From assembly GCF_014199205.1 (NCBI RefSeq), contig NZ_JACIJD010000014.1, positions 62,001-126,000 of the forward strand: a stretch of 64,000 nt of DNA, given 5' to 3'. This document shows, one piece after another, positions 1-11,507 of the stretch; positions within the stretch are counted from its first letter, which is position 1; every line of letters begins with the position of its first letter. The notes under the pieces were generated by a model. The model was given only the letters and a program-made list of their open reading frames with translations, ran no database searches and was not told the DNA's origin. This DNA comes from Muricoccus pecuniae (GTDB lineage Bacteria; Pseudomonadota; Alphaproteobacteria; Acetobacterales; Acetobacteraceae). The translations under genes were made by a program, and so were the position numbers.

Positions 1-2417
1 CGCGCCTCATCGCCGGAGGCACGGGCCACCCGCGCCTCCAGCAGCGCGACGCGGGAATCCCGGGGGCTGTTCGCCTGCGCCCCCGCCAGCAGCCCTTCGG
101 CCCGCGTCCGGTCGCCGATGGCCAGTGCCGCCTCCACCGCCGCGCGGCGTGCCTCCAGGTTGCGGGGATCGCGGACCAGCACCGCCTCGGCCACCCGCAG
201 CGCATCCTCCGGGCGGCGGGCGCCGAGATAGAGGCGGGAGAGGGCGAGGCCGGCATCGCTGTTCGCGGGATCATCGGCCAGGACGGGGCGCAGCCGCTCA
301 AAGGCATTGGCCTGGTCGCCCGCCTCGTTCAGCCGGTCCGACGCGCGGATCGCGGCGCCGGAGCGAATGGCGGCGAGGTCGCGGCGCTGCTCGGCCGTGG
401 CCCCGGAGAGCTCGGCCTCGCCCGCCAGGGCCGTCGCTTCGGCCTCCAGTCCCACCCCGAGCAGCGCCCCCGCGATCGCGATGCGGGCGGCCATGGCGGT
501 GCCGGCGCGGTTGGCCAGAGCGACGCGGGCGGCCTCGGCCGCCCCCGCGCGGTCATTCGCCTCGCCCAGTGCCTTGATCACCGCGACCGCCGTGCTGCCC
601 GTGGGATCCGGACGGGCCGCGAGGGTGAGAAGGCGCGACCGCCCCTCGATGGGGCTCATGGGCAGCAGGGCGGCCGCGGAGGCCACCTCGCGCTGGCCGC
701 GGATGCGCGCGGCGAGGCGGGACATGTCCGGGCTGCGCCGCTGCGGCGGGATGCGGGAGAGCAGGAGGTCCGCATCGGCAAGGCGGTTGTCCTCCTCCGC
801 GAGCAGGGCGGCGGCGAAGGTGGCATCCGCCCCGCTGTCGCGCGCGGCCAGTTCATCCACCACGGCGCGGGCCTCGGCCCCGCGGCCCTGCCGGCGCAGG
901 GCGCGGGCGAGGTCGAGCCTCGTCCAGGGATCCTCCGGCGCGGCGGCAACGGCGTTGCGGAGCAGGGCTGCGGCCGCGGCAGCGTCCGCGGTGCGCCCAG
1001 CCTCGGCGCGATAGGCGTTCGCCTGGGCATTCCCAGGGCTGGTCGGGGCGGACGAAGCGGGTTGGGGAAGGGCGAAGGCCGCGGGGCGGCCCTGGGCGCG
1101 CAGCGCGGCGTTCAGCCCTTGCTGCGCCGCGCCGAAGCCGGGGCGCCGGCTGAGCGCCGTGCGGAAGCGCGCCTCGGCGCCCTGCGGATCGTTGCGTCGC
1201 AGGGCCAGCTCGCCGAGCACCAGCTCGGCATCGGACCGGTCGTTCACCTCGCGCATCGCGGCGCGGCGTGCAGCCACGTCCGCGCCGTCGAGGTCGTTGC
1301 GGCGGAGCTTCGCCTGGGCCTCCGCGAGGTCCCCTGAATAGGAAGCGGCGTCGAGCGCGCGCTGCCATTGCTGCGCGCGGGACGGATCGGCCGCGACGGC
1401 TCGTTCCAGCAGGCGGCGGGCCTCGGGGTTGTTGCCCTGGCGAAGGCGGACCACGCCGAGGCCACCGAGCGCGTCGGCATCGTTCGGATCGGCAGCGAGG
1501 GCCGCCTCGAACCCCCGCGCGGCCTCACCCACGCCACCCGCATCGAGGCGGGCAAAGGCCGACTGGCGCACGACGGCGTTCGGGTCCGTGGGCGTGGCCT
1601 GCGGTGCGGCCCTCAACGCCTCCAGGCGGCGACGCATCTCCGCATCGTCGGGGAAGCGTTGAAGATAGGCCTCGACCGCTGGCGCGGCGGCAGGGTCGTT
1701 CCCGGCGAAGCCGAGGGCAGCCTGCCAGGATTGCCGCGCCTCGGCCCCGATCTCCGGGCGGCCGGCCAACTCGCCCAGGCGGCGGATGCCCTCGGCCCGC
1801 GTGGCGGCCGAGTAGGTGAGAGCCTGGGCATGGGCGAGGCGCATGCGGTCCGTGGCGCCGGGACGGGCGGCCAGGGCAGCGAGGCCGCGCTGCCCCTCCG
1901 CGGCGCCCGCATCGGTGCCGCTGAGCGTCTGATAGTACTCCAGCGCGTAGGGCTCGGTCGGCCCTTGGGCGCCGAAGATCTGGCGGTAGCGCTGCGCGGC
2001 AGCCTCCGTCCGGCCCTCCCGCGCGAGCCGGCGCGCTTCGTCGATCGCGGCGCGATCGAGCGAGGCGCCACGCACGGCGCCCTCGGCCTGTGATTGCTGC
2101 TCCGAACTGCCGCCCACCGTGCGAAGGCGCGCGAGGAAGGCGTTCGCCGCTTCACGGTTCCCGCGCGCCACCTCCAGCCGTGCGGCGACCGAGAGAACGG
2201 CGGGATCGTCCGGCGCGACGGCGAGGGCGCGTTCGACGGCCGGCGCCGCGAGCTCGGTGCGGTCCTGGGACAGCCAGCGCTCGGCTTGTCGGACCAGGAC
2301 ATCCAGCGCGGCCGGGGAGTTGGTCGGGGCCTGGGCAGAGGCCTGCCCGTGCCAGGCGGCGAGGGCCAGCGCGACGCCCAGCGCGCCGCGCGCCCGTCCT
2401 CGGCGGTGCTCTCCCAT
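1..2417 (-). CDS. bcsC: Cellulose synthase subunit BcsC, TPR part (3' end cut by window edge)
   Basis: About 805 N-terminal codons are visible and the frame runs open through the left edge. The protein starts with a signal peptide (basic MGEHRRGRARG, then a hydrophobic stretch ending ASAQA) and continues as an Ala/Arg/Leu-rich helical solenoid with repeated TPR-like units (for example the segment DPNDADALGGLGVVRLRQGN). In BcsC proteins the TPR domain sits in the periplasm and guides the glucan to a C-terminal outer-membrane barrel; that barrel would lie outside the window. The ATG at 2417 lies four bases beyond the bcsAB stop, so the two are probably translationally coupled. The identification rests on TPR architecture plus position after bcsAB; no barrel could be checked. 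Confidence 0.9.
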   Translation of the reverse strand, partial: MGEHRRGRARGALGVALALAAWHGQASAQAPTNSPAALDVLVRQAERWLSQDRTELAAPAVERALAVAPDDPAVLSVAARLEVARGNREAANAFLARLRTVGGSSEQQSQAEGAVRGASLDRAAIDEARRLAREGRTEAAAQRYRQIFGAQGPTEPYALEYYQTLSGTDAGAAEGQRGLAALAARPGATDRMRLAHAQALTYSAATRAEGIRRLGELAGRPEIGAEARQSWQAALGFAGNDPAAAPAVEAYLQRFPDDAEMRRRLEALRAAPQATPTDPNAVVRQSAFARLDAGGVGEAARGFEAALAADPNDADALGGLGVVRLRQGNNPEARRLLERAVAADPSRAQQWQRALDAASYSGDLAEAQAKLRRNDLDGADVAARRAAMREVNDRSDAELVLGELALRRNDPQGAEARFRTALSRRPGFGAAQQGLNAALRAQGRPAAFALPQPASSAPTSPGNAQANAYRAEAGRTADAAAAAALLRNAVAAAPEDPWTRLDLARALRRQGRGAEARAVVDELAARDSGADATFAAALLAEEDNRLADADLLLSRIPPQRRSPDMSRLAARIRGQREVASAAALLPMSPIEGRSRLLTLAARPDPTGSTAVAVIKALGEANDRAGAAEAARVALANRAGTAMAARIAIAGALLGVGLEAEATALAGEAELSGATAEQRRDLAAIRSGAAIRASDRLNEAGDQANAFERLRPVLADDPANSDAGLALSRLYLGARRPEDALRVAEAVLVRDPRNLEARRAAVEAALAIGDRTRAEGLLAGAQANSPRDSRVALLEARVARASGDEA

Positions 2418-2421
2418 GGTC

Positions 2422-5400
2422 CTAGTGTCCCTTCGGTGTGCGGGCGCGGAGCCGCATCGCGGCTCGGCGCCGCAGGAGCCAGTGGAAGGGCAGGCCGAGC
2501 ATCAGCGCCGCCGCGAGCATCAGCCCCGCGACGCGCCAGGGGCTGGTGCCGAGCCAGAGATAGGGCAGCACCCACCAGGGCGGGTTGCCCACGGCATAGC
2601 TGGCCCCCGTGCGGTAGCCGGAAACCTGGCCGCCGTTGATGACGACGAGGTCGCCCTGCACGCGCGCGGAGGTCTCGACATTGCGCAGCGCCCCGACGGC
2701 GTTGGAGAGCGCGGCCGGTGTCGCGCCCAGTACCGCGACCACCGACTTGCCGGCGGTGAGCGGACTCTCCGTTCCCAACATCACCGCAACGCCCTCGCCC
2801 AGATCGGCCAGGGCCGTTGAGGCGCGGGTCAACTCGTCGGAGCCGGGATGGTCGAGGAAGAGCGCGCGGATGTCCGCCAGCGCGTCGGGCGCCGCGAGGG
2901 TGATCCGGTCGCCCTGCACCTGCACCGGGCTATTGCGGAGCAGGGTCGCGGCCGCGGGCTGCCGGCCGAGCGTGCCCAACAGCAGCAGATCGTGCCCGGC
3001 CACGGTCTGCAGAAAGGCGGGGAAGACGACCGAGAGGCCTGTGGCGGGATGTCCGACATGAGCGGCGAGGCCGCCGATCAGGTCGAGGAAGGCGCCCGCC
3101 TCCAGCGTGTTCGGACGCTCCGGAAGCACCACGGCCGTGCCGGAGAGGTCAGCCATCCGCGTGAAAGGGAAACCGGCCGAAGCGAAGAACCCGAGGCTCG
3201 GCAGCCGTGCGTAGCGCCAGGCCCGCGAGAGATCGATCGTGCTGTCCGGATCGACGGCGGCGCGGATATCGCCCGGCACGGCGGTGCACTCGCCCCGGTT
3301 CAGCGGGCGCATGTCGAAGCGCATCTGCAACTCCTCACGCCCGAAGAGCAGGTAGGTCGGCACCAACGCCCGGCCGCTGCGCACGGCGGAGTCCGGCATG
3401 AGCCAGCCGGCGAGCTGGTTCATCGGCCACATCCGCTCCCCCGAACCGAGGGGGAAGGATTTCAGGAAGTTCTCGGAAACCAGCACGTCAAGCCGCGAAG
3501 CGCCGACATCCACGGCTTGTCCATTGGGCCCGCGGAAGCGGAGATCGGCGGGGATGCCGCGATCGGACCAAGTGATCAGGTCGGGCGCGGTGCGCAGCGG
3601 CACCCGGATGGTGCCGGGCGTGTAGCCATGGGCCTGCAGCTCGGAGCGATCGACAAGGCTTCCGATCTGCACCGGCCGGTCCGGGGGAAGCCAGCGCGGC
3701 GCGTCATAGGGAGTGCGAGCCGGGAGGTTCGGCGGGGAGACGCGGGCCATCTCCCCGCCAATGCCGCCCCGTCCCGCGGCGAGTGCGAGCGCGGCCTGCG
3801 CCACCTCGCTCTCCGACCGCCCGCCGAGAACCAGCAGCGTTCCGTAGGGATCGTTTGGGTTCGCGATCATCGCGAGAGTCGGCCCCTCGAAGCGCGGCAG
3901 CGTCAGGCCGGGAACGGCGTCCGGCCCCGCGGCCAGGACGAGCGCGTTGCCCTGGGCCGGTGCGGCGCGATCCACGGGAAAGCTGGCCCCGCGGTAATCC
4001 GCCTGCACCGCGAACCAGGAGGCCGCGACGGCTGCCGCCCGCAGGCCCTGCGGCCCGGTCTCTGGCGGGATCACCACCGGAAGGGTCAGCGCCCCGCGCA
4101 GCACGCGCCGGTCGAAAAGCGGCTCGGGAAGCCGTGCCAGATCCCGCTGCGGCGGCAGGCGCTCGATCGTCAGGGCGAGGGTCGAAAGGTCGGATAGATT
4201 GGCGTAGAGCAGGCCGGAGAGAGGGTCGTTGCACTCCGTCGCGTAGCGGCCGGAGAAGCGGAAGTTCAGACGGTTCACCTCGGTGAAGTTCAGCGGATCG
4301 ATCTCGAAGGAGAGCGGGCCGAACGCCTGGCGCACGGGATCGAGCGGGATGTTGCCGACGAACTGCTCGTTCAGCGTCACCGCGATCTGGCTGAGCGAGG
4401 GGATGAGGGCGGCGGAGGAGCCGCCCTGCACCGTCAGGCGAGCGGAGGTCACGACCTCGTCCCGCGATAGGCCGAACAGCACTCCCTGCAGGTCGGAGGT
4501 GCCGCGGAACTGCATCGGGCCGGCCAGGCCCAGCTCGCGCAGGGTCAGCCGCGCCTCCCTTGTCCCCGCAGACCGTGCCGGGGCCGCGGCAGGCGGCGGC
4601 GCCGCCACAGGGCGGAAGGATGGGGGCTCCACCGAGGGGGCCGCGACCGGGGTGGGTACTGCCGGGCGGGACTGGGCAGAGGCCAGCCCAGGAAGCATCA
4701 GCGCAGCGAGAAGCAGCGCGGCGGTGGTATTCTCCATCACCCGGTTCGCACCGGACCGGGCGGGTGCCGCGGTCTGCGGCTTCGGGCGCAGGACGTCGGA
4801 CTTGCGGATCTGCTCCAGGGGAAGTGGCTTGCTCACGCGGCTCGGCGCCTTTGTCATCTTGAAGCGGTACTTGCGGAAGACGGCGTCCTTGGTCGCCATT
4901 ACGACGTCCTTCAACGCGCGCAGCGGCTGGTCCTTGGGCCAGTTGTCCCAGTGGATCCAGGCATCCGGGCGGCCAAAGAAGACGCGGACCATCGCAGCCT
5001 CGTCGGCAAGGTTCTCCGTGTGAAAGCGAAGGAAAGCCTCGCCCTCCTCCCAGTGAAGGAGCGTGGCGTTCACCTCCACGGTCTCTCCACCGAGGTCGAA
5101 GGAGGTGACGCAGCGATCCCCGTCGGCGATGCCCAGGGGCCGTTCCAGCAGGAGGCGTGCGCCCGACATGGAGATATCGGAGGATCGCGCCGCGACGCGC
5201 CGGCCGTCAGAAAGTATCAGCTCCGCTGGCAGGTTTACCTCGACGCGCGCACGGTCACGCATCTGCTCCCGCTCCAATCCAACGGCGACAGCAGCCGAAA
5301 CCGGAACGAGACAGAGGGTGCACCACAGCGTGTTCAGCAAGTAGGCCTGGAACTCGAGCGAGCCCGTCTCCGCCGTCAGCAGCCCGTAGGCACCGATGCA

Positions 5401-6957
5401 AACCCCGACGATGAGAGCGCTGAGGAGAATGAGGTTGGGCAACACGGCCCGGACATCGAGATATCCTTCCTCCAGGCGTCCGCCCTTGTCAGTGACGTTG
5501 AACTTTCCCTTCCGCGGGTCCCACAGGGTTGCGAGCGTGACGAGCACCAGCGGCGCGGCCATGCAGGCCTCGTAGATCTCGGACCAGAAGGAGTGGCGGT
5601 TGCGCCCGTTCAGGCGGGATGCCGTGCCGAAGGCGTGGAACATGTGGCTGCCGGCATAGGCCAGGATCGCGATCGGGCTGGCCGCGATGATGTTCTGCCC
5701 GAGAAAGAGGAAGGCGAGCGGCGAGGTAAGGAACACGATGCGCGGCAGCGCGAAGAGAAAGGAGAAACCTGCGGTGAAGTAGCAGAGCCTCTGCGCCCAG
5801 GTGAGGCCCGGAGCAAAGGGCGTGTTCTCCTGCCGCATGATCTGGATCATGCCGCGCGCCCAGCGCATACGCTGCCCGATGTGAATGGCCAGGCGCTCCG
5901 TCGCCAGCCCGGCCGCGAGCGGCAAGCGGATATAGGCCGTGTGCCATCCCTTCTGCTGCATGCGGAGCGAGCAGTGGCAATCCTCCGTCACCGTCTCGTG
6001 CGGCACGCCGCCGACCTCCATCAGCGCGGTGCGGCGGATGAGAGCGCAGGATCCGCAGAAGAAGGCCGCGTTCCACAGATCGTTGCCGGGCTGGATCGCG
6101 CCATAGAAGAGAAGACCTTCGTTCGGCACGGGGCGGTTGCGGGCAAGGTTCCGCTCGAACGGATCGGGCGAGTAGAAGTAGTGGGGGGTTTGCACCATCG
6201 AGAGGCGCTGATCGCGCACGAGCCAACCTGCCGTCATTTGCAGGAAGGCCCGCGTCGGGGCATGGTCGCAGTCGAAGATCGCGATGTAGTCGCCATCTGT
6301 GTGGCGCAGGGCGTGGTTGATGTTGCCCGCCTTGGCGCCCTTGTTGTCCGGGCGGATAATGTAGCCGCAGCCCACCTCCTCGCAGAAGTCGCGGAATTCG
6401 GGGCGGCGGCCATCGTCCAGGACGTAGACGTTCAGCTTGTCGCGCGGCCAGTCGATGTTCATGCAGGCCAGGATCGTCGGCCGCACGATATCCAGGCTCT
6501 CATTGTAGGAGGGGACGTAGACATCTACGCTTGGCCAGTTCGCGGGGTTTGGCGGCAGCGCTGTCGGCTTTCGGTTGAGGGGATAGGTGAGCTGGACGTA
6601 GGACAGGAAGAGCAGCGCCCCGGCATAGCATTCCGCCATGAAGAGGCCGAGCGAGAGAAACGCCTGGAACGCGTTGTCGAACTCGATTGTCTCGCTTACT
6701 CGCCACCAGAGATAGCGCGAGGTGATGGAGACGGAGAGCAGGACCAGGAAGACCGTTGCGCGGCGCGAGGCGGAGCGGCCGATGAGCAGGAAGGCGACGA
6801 TGCCGAGGACGGTGAGTACCGCCTGCTGCTCTCCATTCAGTGGAACGGTGATAACGAACAGGGTGGCCAGAACGCCGAGCGCGATGCTCGCGGCCCTGAC
6901 AGCCCGTCCGAGTGCAGGCAGGCGCTCCATCGTGGCGGTCATCCGCATTGCCGTCAT
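2422..6957 (-). CDS. bcsAB: Cellulose synthase BcsA-BcsB fusion protein
   Basis: A 1511-residue single chain combining the inner-membrane catalytic subunit BcsA with the periplasmic carbohydrate-binding subunit BcsB. The BcsA part has N-terminal membrane segments and a GT2 domain with DDG (181-183), DCD (229-231), TED (324-326) and QRMRW (362-366). A PilZ domain follows (about 560-665), with R563-x3-R567 and DISMSG (594-599) for c-di-GMP binding. It polymerises UDP-glucose into beta-1,4-glucan and extrudes it. From about residue 741 a signal-peptide-like stretch ending ASAQ leads into BcsB, and a hydrophobic anchor lies near the C-terminus. This resembles AcsAB of Komagataeibacter. There is no stop or frameshift at the junction. 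It lies 11 bases after bcsQ and directly before bcsC. Confidence 0.96.
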   Translation of the reverse strand: MTAMRMTATMERLPALGRAVRAASIALGVLATLFVITVPLNGEQQAVLTVLGIVAFLLIGRSASRRATVFLVLLSVSITSRYLWWRVSETIEFDNAFQAFLSLGLFMAECYAGALLFLSYVQLTYPLNRKPTALPPNPANWPSVDVYVPSYNESLDIVRPTILACMNIDWPRDKLNVYVLDDGRRPEFRDFCEEVGCGYIIRPDNKGAKAGNINHALRHTDGDYIAIFDCDHAPTRAFLQMTAGWLVRDQRLSMVQTPHYFYSPDPFERNLARNRPVPNEGLLFYGAIQPGNDLWNAAFFCGSCALIRRTALMEVGGVPHETVTEDCHCSLRMQQKGWHTAYIRLPLAAGLATERLAIHIGQRMRWARGMIQIMRQENTPFAPGLTWAQRLCYFTAGFSFLFALPRIVFLTSPLAFLFLGQNIIAASPIAILAYAGSHMFHAFGTASRLNGRNRHSFWSEIYEACMAAPLVLVTLATLWDPRKGKFNVTDKGGRLEEGYLDVRAVLPNLILLSALIVGVCIGAYGLLTAETGSLEFQAYLLNTLWCTLCLVPVSAAVAVGLEREQMRDRARVEVNLPAELILSDGRRVAARSSDISMSGARLLLERPLGIADGDRCVTSFDLGGETVEVNATLLHWEEGEAFLRFHTENLADEAAMVRVFFGRPDAWIHWDNWPKDQPLRALKDVVMATKDAVFRKYRFKMTKAPSRVSKPLPLEQIRKSDVLRPKPQTAAPARSGANRVMENTTAALLLAALMLPGLASAQSRPAVPTPVAAPSVEPPSFRPVAAPPPAAAPARSAGTREARLTLRELGLAGPMQFRGTSDLQGVLFGLSRDEVVTSARLTVQGGSSAALIPSLSQIAVTLNEQFVGNIPLDPVRQAFGPLSFEIDPLNFTEVNRLNFRFSGRYATECNDPLSGLLYANLSDLSTLALTIERLPPQRDLARLPEPLFDRRVLRGALTLPVVIPPETGPQGLRAAAVAASWFAVQADYRGASFPVDRAAPAQGNALVLAAGPDAVPGLTLPRFEGPTLAMIANPNDPYGTLLVLGGRSESEVAQAALALAAGRGGIGGEMARVSPPNLPARTPYDAPRWLPPDRPVQIGSLVDRSELQAHGYTPGTIRVPLRTAPDLITWSDRGIPADLRFRGPNGQAVDVGASRLDVLVSENFLKSFPLGSGERMWPMNQLAGWLMPDSAVRSGRALVPTYLLFGREELQMRFDMRPLNRGECTAVPGDIRAAVDPDSTIDLSRAWRYARLPSLGFFASAGFPFTRMADLSGTAVVLPERPNTLEAGAFLDLIGGLAAHVGHPATGLSVVFPAFLQTVAGHDLLLLGTLGRQPAAATLLRNSPVQVQGDRITLAAPDALADIRALFLDHPGSDELTRASTALADLGEGVAVMLGTESPLTAGKSVVAVLGATPAALSNAVGALRNVETSARVQGDLVVINGGQVSGYRTGASYAVGNPPWWVLPYLWLGTSPWRVAGLMLAAALMLGLPFHWLLRRRAAMRLRARTPKGH

Positions 6958-6968
6958 CGGTGCAGTCC

Positions 6969-7772
6969 TTAGTCAGTCAGAACGGATTGGCTTGTGGCGG
7001 CCTTGGGGGCTGGCCAGCCAAGCCGGGCGAGCAGCGTCTCCGCCAGGAGAGCGAGGTCGTCGGCGGCGCGGCTGCCTGGCACTTCCACGGGTAGTCTGCG
7101 GTCGGCCAGGGCCTCCGATACCGCGTTGTCATGCGCCACCACGCCAGCGAGCCGCCCGCCAAGGGCGGCTTGCGCGCAGCCCAGGACCGCTTCGGAGAGG
7201 GGCGAGCCGAGATCGACCTGGTTCAGCACGAGCAGGCTGCGCTCCAACGCGCGCGCGGCGAGCGTGCCGCGGCCGAGGAAATGCCCACTGGAGACCTGTG
7301 AGATGAGCGACGCGCTGCCGCCATCGGCCAGCAGCACCATGACGCAGAGATCCAGCATTGGAAGAAGGGCGGACATGGCGGGGGACGGGCCGGGCGCGCT
7401 GTCGAGGATGATGATACGGTCGGGATCGGCGAGCATCTCGCGTACTGGATCGACCAGCGTTTCGGGCCGTTCCATGAGAAGGTGCGAGATCCCGAGAACT
7501 CGCCGGGGTTCCTCGGCGCCGTGGGGCAGAAGGGAGACGCCGTAGGGCGTTCTGCGTAGCGACTCCCGCCAGCCAGCACCGCTACCAAGGCCGGCCATGA
7601 AGCCGTCCTCGTCACGCAGAGGGCGGCCGAGGTGGATCTGCAGCGCATTCTGCGGGTCGAGATCCAGCGCGAGGACCTCGTGCCCGCGCGCGGCCAGGAG
7701 GGCGGCGACGTTCGCGGCCAGCGTAGTCTTCCCGACGCCTCCCTTGGGAGATGTGAAGCCGATGAGCGGCAT
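6969..7772 (-). CDS. bcsQ: Cellulose biosynthesis ATPase BcsQ (MinD/ParA family)
   Basis: A 267-residue P-loop ATPase with the deviant Walker A KGGVGKTT at residues 10-17, a conserved ALDLDPQN segment and an IILDSAPGPSP segment typical of the MinD/ParA/BcsQ group. In the family BcsQ (YhjQ) helps localise or assemble the cellulose secretion machine at the inner membrane. The ATG overlaps the stop of the upstream Pro-rich gene (TAATG) and the gene is followed 11 bases later by bcsAB, so it is inside the bcs operon. The context makes BcsQ much more likely than a plasmid or chromosome partition protein, and no parB-like gene is nearby. Confidence 0.92.
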   Translation of the reverse strand: MPLIGFTSPKGGVGKTTLAANVAALLAARGHEVLALDLDPQNALQIHLGRPLRDEDGFMAGLGSGAGWRESLRRTPYGVSLLPHGAEEPRRVLGISHLLMERPETLVDPVREMLADPDRIIILDSAPGPSPAMSALLPMLDLCVMVLLADGGSASLISQVSSGHFLGRGTLAARALERSLLVLNQVDLGSPLSEAVLGCAQAALGGRLAGVVAHDNAVSEALADRRLPVEVPGSRAADDLALLAETLLARLGWPAPKAATSQSVLTD

Positions 7773-8434
7773 TATCCCCTCTTCCCCAAGCGAATCGTTC
7801 GCCGTGGTTGCGACTTCCGATCAGGGGAGATGGCCTGCTTCGGAGCCTGCTCGCCGATCAGGGAGGGTGCTTGCCAGGCCTTGGACGCAGTTGGCGGGGT
7901 GATCTGCTCGGCGAGTTCATCCAGCAGGGCGAAGCGCCGGGGCGCCGTGCGGGGAAAAGCGGCGAGCGCCGACCGCGGCTCCGGGACTTGGTGAACTCGC
8001 GATTCCGCCTGATCGATGCCGGTTGGGGCTGGCGGGAGGCGCGGCCTTGCCTCCTCCGTTGGCTTACTGATGAGGCGCACTGCTGCTCGACCGGCCGGAT
8101 CAGCGGAGATGGACAGAGTTCGGGGGCAGGGTGCGCCAATGGGCCGGGGCGGGGAGGGCTCATCCGGAATGGAATGATGCGGGGACGTCGCTGAGGGAAC
8201 GGGAGTTGCCCGAGGCAATGCTGCCGCTGCGTCCGTCGAGAGGGATGGAGCTGCGGGCTCGAGAACTTCGTTCGGAAGAGCGTCCGGCTCCGCGGGCAGG
8301 GAGGATGAATCAATTCTCACCGCGGGGTAGCGGATGTAGGGAAAGCTGCGCAGCCCGCAGGCACGTAGGAGACGGTCGATCGGCTCATCCGCGCGCATGT
8401 TTTTCCTACGATCTGCGGGTTGATCCTGGACCAT
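7772..8434 (-). CDS. Pro-rich cellulose operon protein, BcsP/BcsR-like (tentative)
   Basis: A 220-residue protein at the head of the bcs operon. The ATG is preceded by a strong ribosome-binding site (AAGGAG, about 9 bases upstream), which supports this start over the internal Met13. The N-terminus contains DEPIDRLLRACGLRSFPYI, which resembles the short N-terminal motif of BcsR/BcsP-type accessory proteins that precede bcsQ in other proteobacteria. The remainder is low complexity, rich in Pro, Ser, Ala and Arg, and looks disordered. There is no signal peptide or membrane segment, so it is probably cytoplasmic. Membership in the BcsP/R/O group is inference from position, composition and one short motif. 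Its stop overlaps the bcsQ start. Confidence 0.65.
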   Translation of the reverse strand: MVQDQPADRRKNMRADEPIDRLLRACGLRSFPYIRYPAVRIDSSSLPAEPDALPNEVLEPAAPSLSTDAAAALPRATPVPSATSPHHSIPDEPSPPRPIGAPCPRTLSISADPAGRAAVRLISKPTEEARPRLPPAPTGIDQAESRVHQVPEPRSALAAFPRTAPRRFALLDELAEQITPPTASKAWQAPSLIGEQAPKQAISPDRKSQPRRTIRLGKRG

Positions 8435-8560
8435 ACCCTCTCTCCTTACGCGGGAAAGAGGTTGGTCAATTGCTACTATAACGCGAGAACTTTAACATTG
8501 GGTCTCTTTCTTCGAGGCCTGCTCGCATCAGGCTTATTGCCGATTCGGTTAAAGAATGAC
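8435..8560 (-). promoter_or_regulatory. Putative promoter/leader region of the bcs operon
   Basis: This is the most A+T-rich stretch of the 5' region, directly upstream of the first bcs gene. On the minus strand it holds TATAGT (8480-8475) as a possible -10 box and GTTAAAG/CTTTAAC arms (8548-8554 and 8490-8496) forming a 7-base inverted repeat. No good -35 box is seen at 16-18 bases from the TATAGT. The ribosome-binding site AAGGAGAGAGG lies just before the ATG. The assignment rests on position and base composition. Confidence 0.35.
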
Positions 8561-8883
8561 CGGCTCCCCGAACGCGTCAGGAACTGGCTGTCATCACGTC
8601 GCCGTAGGGCAACTGCGGCTGGTGTGCCCTCCACGGCCCGGGGCTCGCCGGTGCCGGAGCCGCGCCGTTGGGACGAGATCACTGCAACGGGGGATGCTGA
8701 TAGCCTCGCCCGCGCGCGTGGCAGTCCGGGAGATACGGGCGGTGCTGCGGTGCGGGAGGGGTGACGCACGTCACCCAAGGCATCAAGCTACGAAACCGCC
8801 CTCAGCAGTCTCTCAGATCCGGCAATCCCCGAGTGTCAGTCGCCACGAGCTGTGAGCCGCGCGATGCTTGTCGGTGCGGCGGA

Positions 8884-8912
8884 GGCCGCGGCCCATGAAA
8901 TGACCCGCGGCC
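8884..8912 (-). terminator. Hairpin downstream of glgP
   Basis: Eight-base arms GGCCGCGG (8884-8891) and CCGCGGCC (8905-8912) enclose a 13-base loop, about 25 bases beyond the glgP stop on the minus strand. There is no T-run, so it may be a weak or Rho-assisted terminator or an mRNA 3' stabiliser. Confidence 0.4.
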
Positions 8913-8937
8913 CCCTGCAAACGCCCGATGCGCTCCT

Positions 8938-11406
<2,469 letters not shown>

Positions 11407-11483
11407 CGGCCGTTTTGTCCGGATGGGAGGCGGGGCAAGCAGATTGCGATCAATAGAACGATAACAAAAACGCGAGCGATAGG

Positions 11484-11506
11484 GGAAAAATTCGCGTCAC
11501 GCGCGA
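11484..11506 (-). terminator. Intrinsic terminator after glgA
   Basis: On the minus strand TCGCG (11506-11502) and CGCGA (11496-11492) form a short stem with a 5-base loop, followed at once by a run of five Ts (11490-11486). It begins two bases after the glgA stop codon. The stem is short but the T-run is clear, which is unusual in this GC-rich DNA. Confidence 0.55.
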
Positions 11507-11507
11507 G

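Larger units (their letters stand above)
8435..8937. other. Intergenic region between bcs operon and glgP
   Basis: About 500 bases without a convincing gene. Short open frames on both strands (for example 8556-8855 plus and 8476-8778 minus) encode Arg/Pro/Ser-rich peptides with no recognisable domain and no good ribosome-binding site. The part near 8460-8560 is A+T-rich and probably carries the bcs promoter; the part near 8884-8912 holds a hairpin just after glgP. Nothing else is recognised here. Confidence 0.6.

Noticed and set aside
4951-6972. Long plus-strand open frame opposite bcsAB (over 600 codons)
   Set aside because: It lies antisense to a fully motif-supported gene; its translation is low-complexity and charged with no domain. 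Stop-free antisense frames are expected with GC-rich, C/G-ending codons.
6969-7772. ParA/MinD chromosome or plasmid partition protein
   Set aside because: The gene is embedded in the bcs operon with overlapping upstream and close downstream neighbours and has no ParB or MinC/E partner, so BcsQ is the better call.
8556-8855. Possible small genes in the bcs-glgP gap
   Set aside because: Peptides are Arg/Pro/Ser-rich in several frames, with no ribosome-binding site and no domain; the region fits regulatory DNA better.
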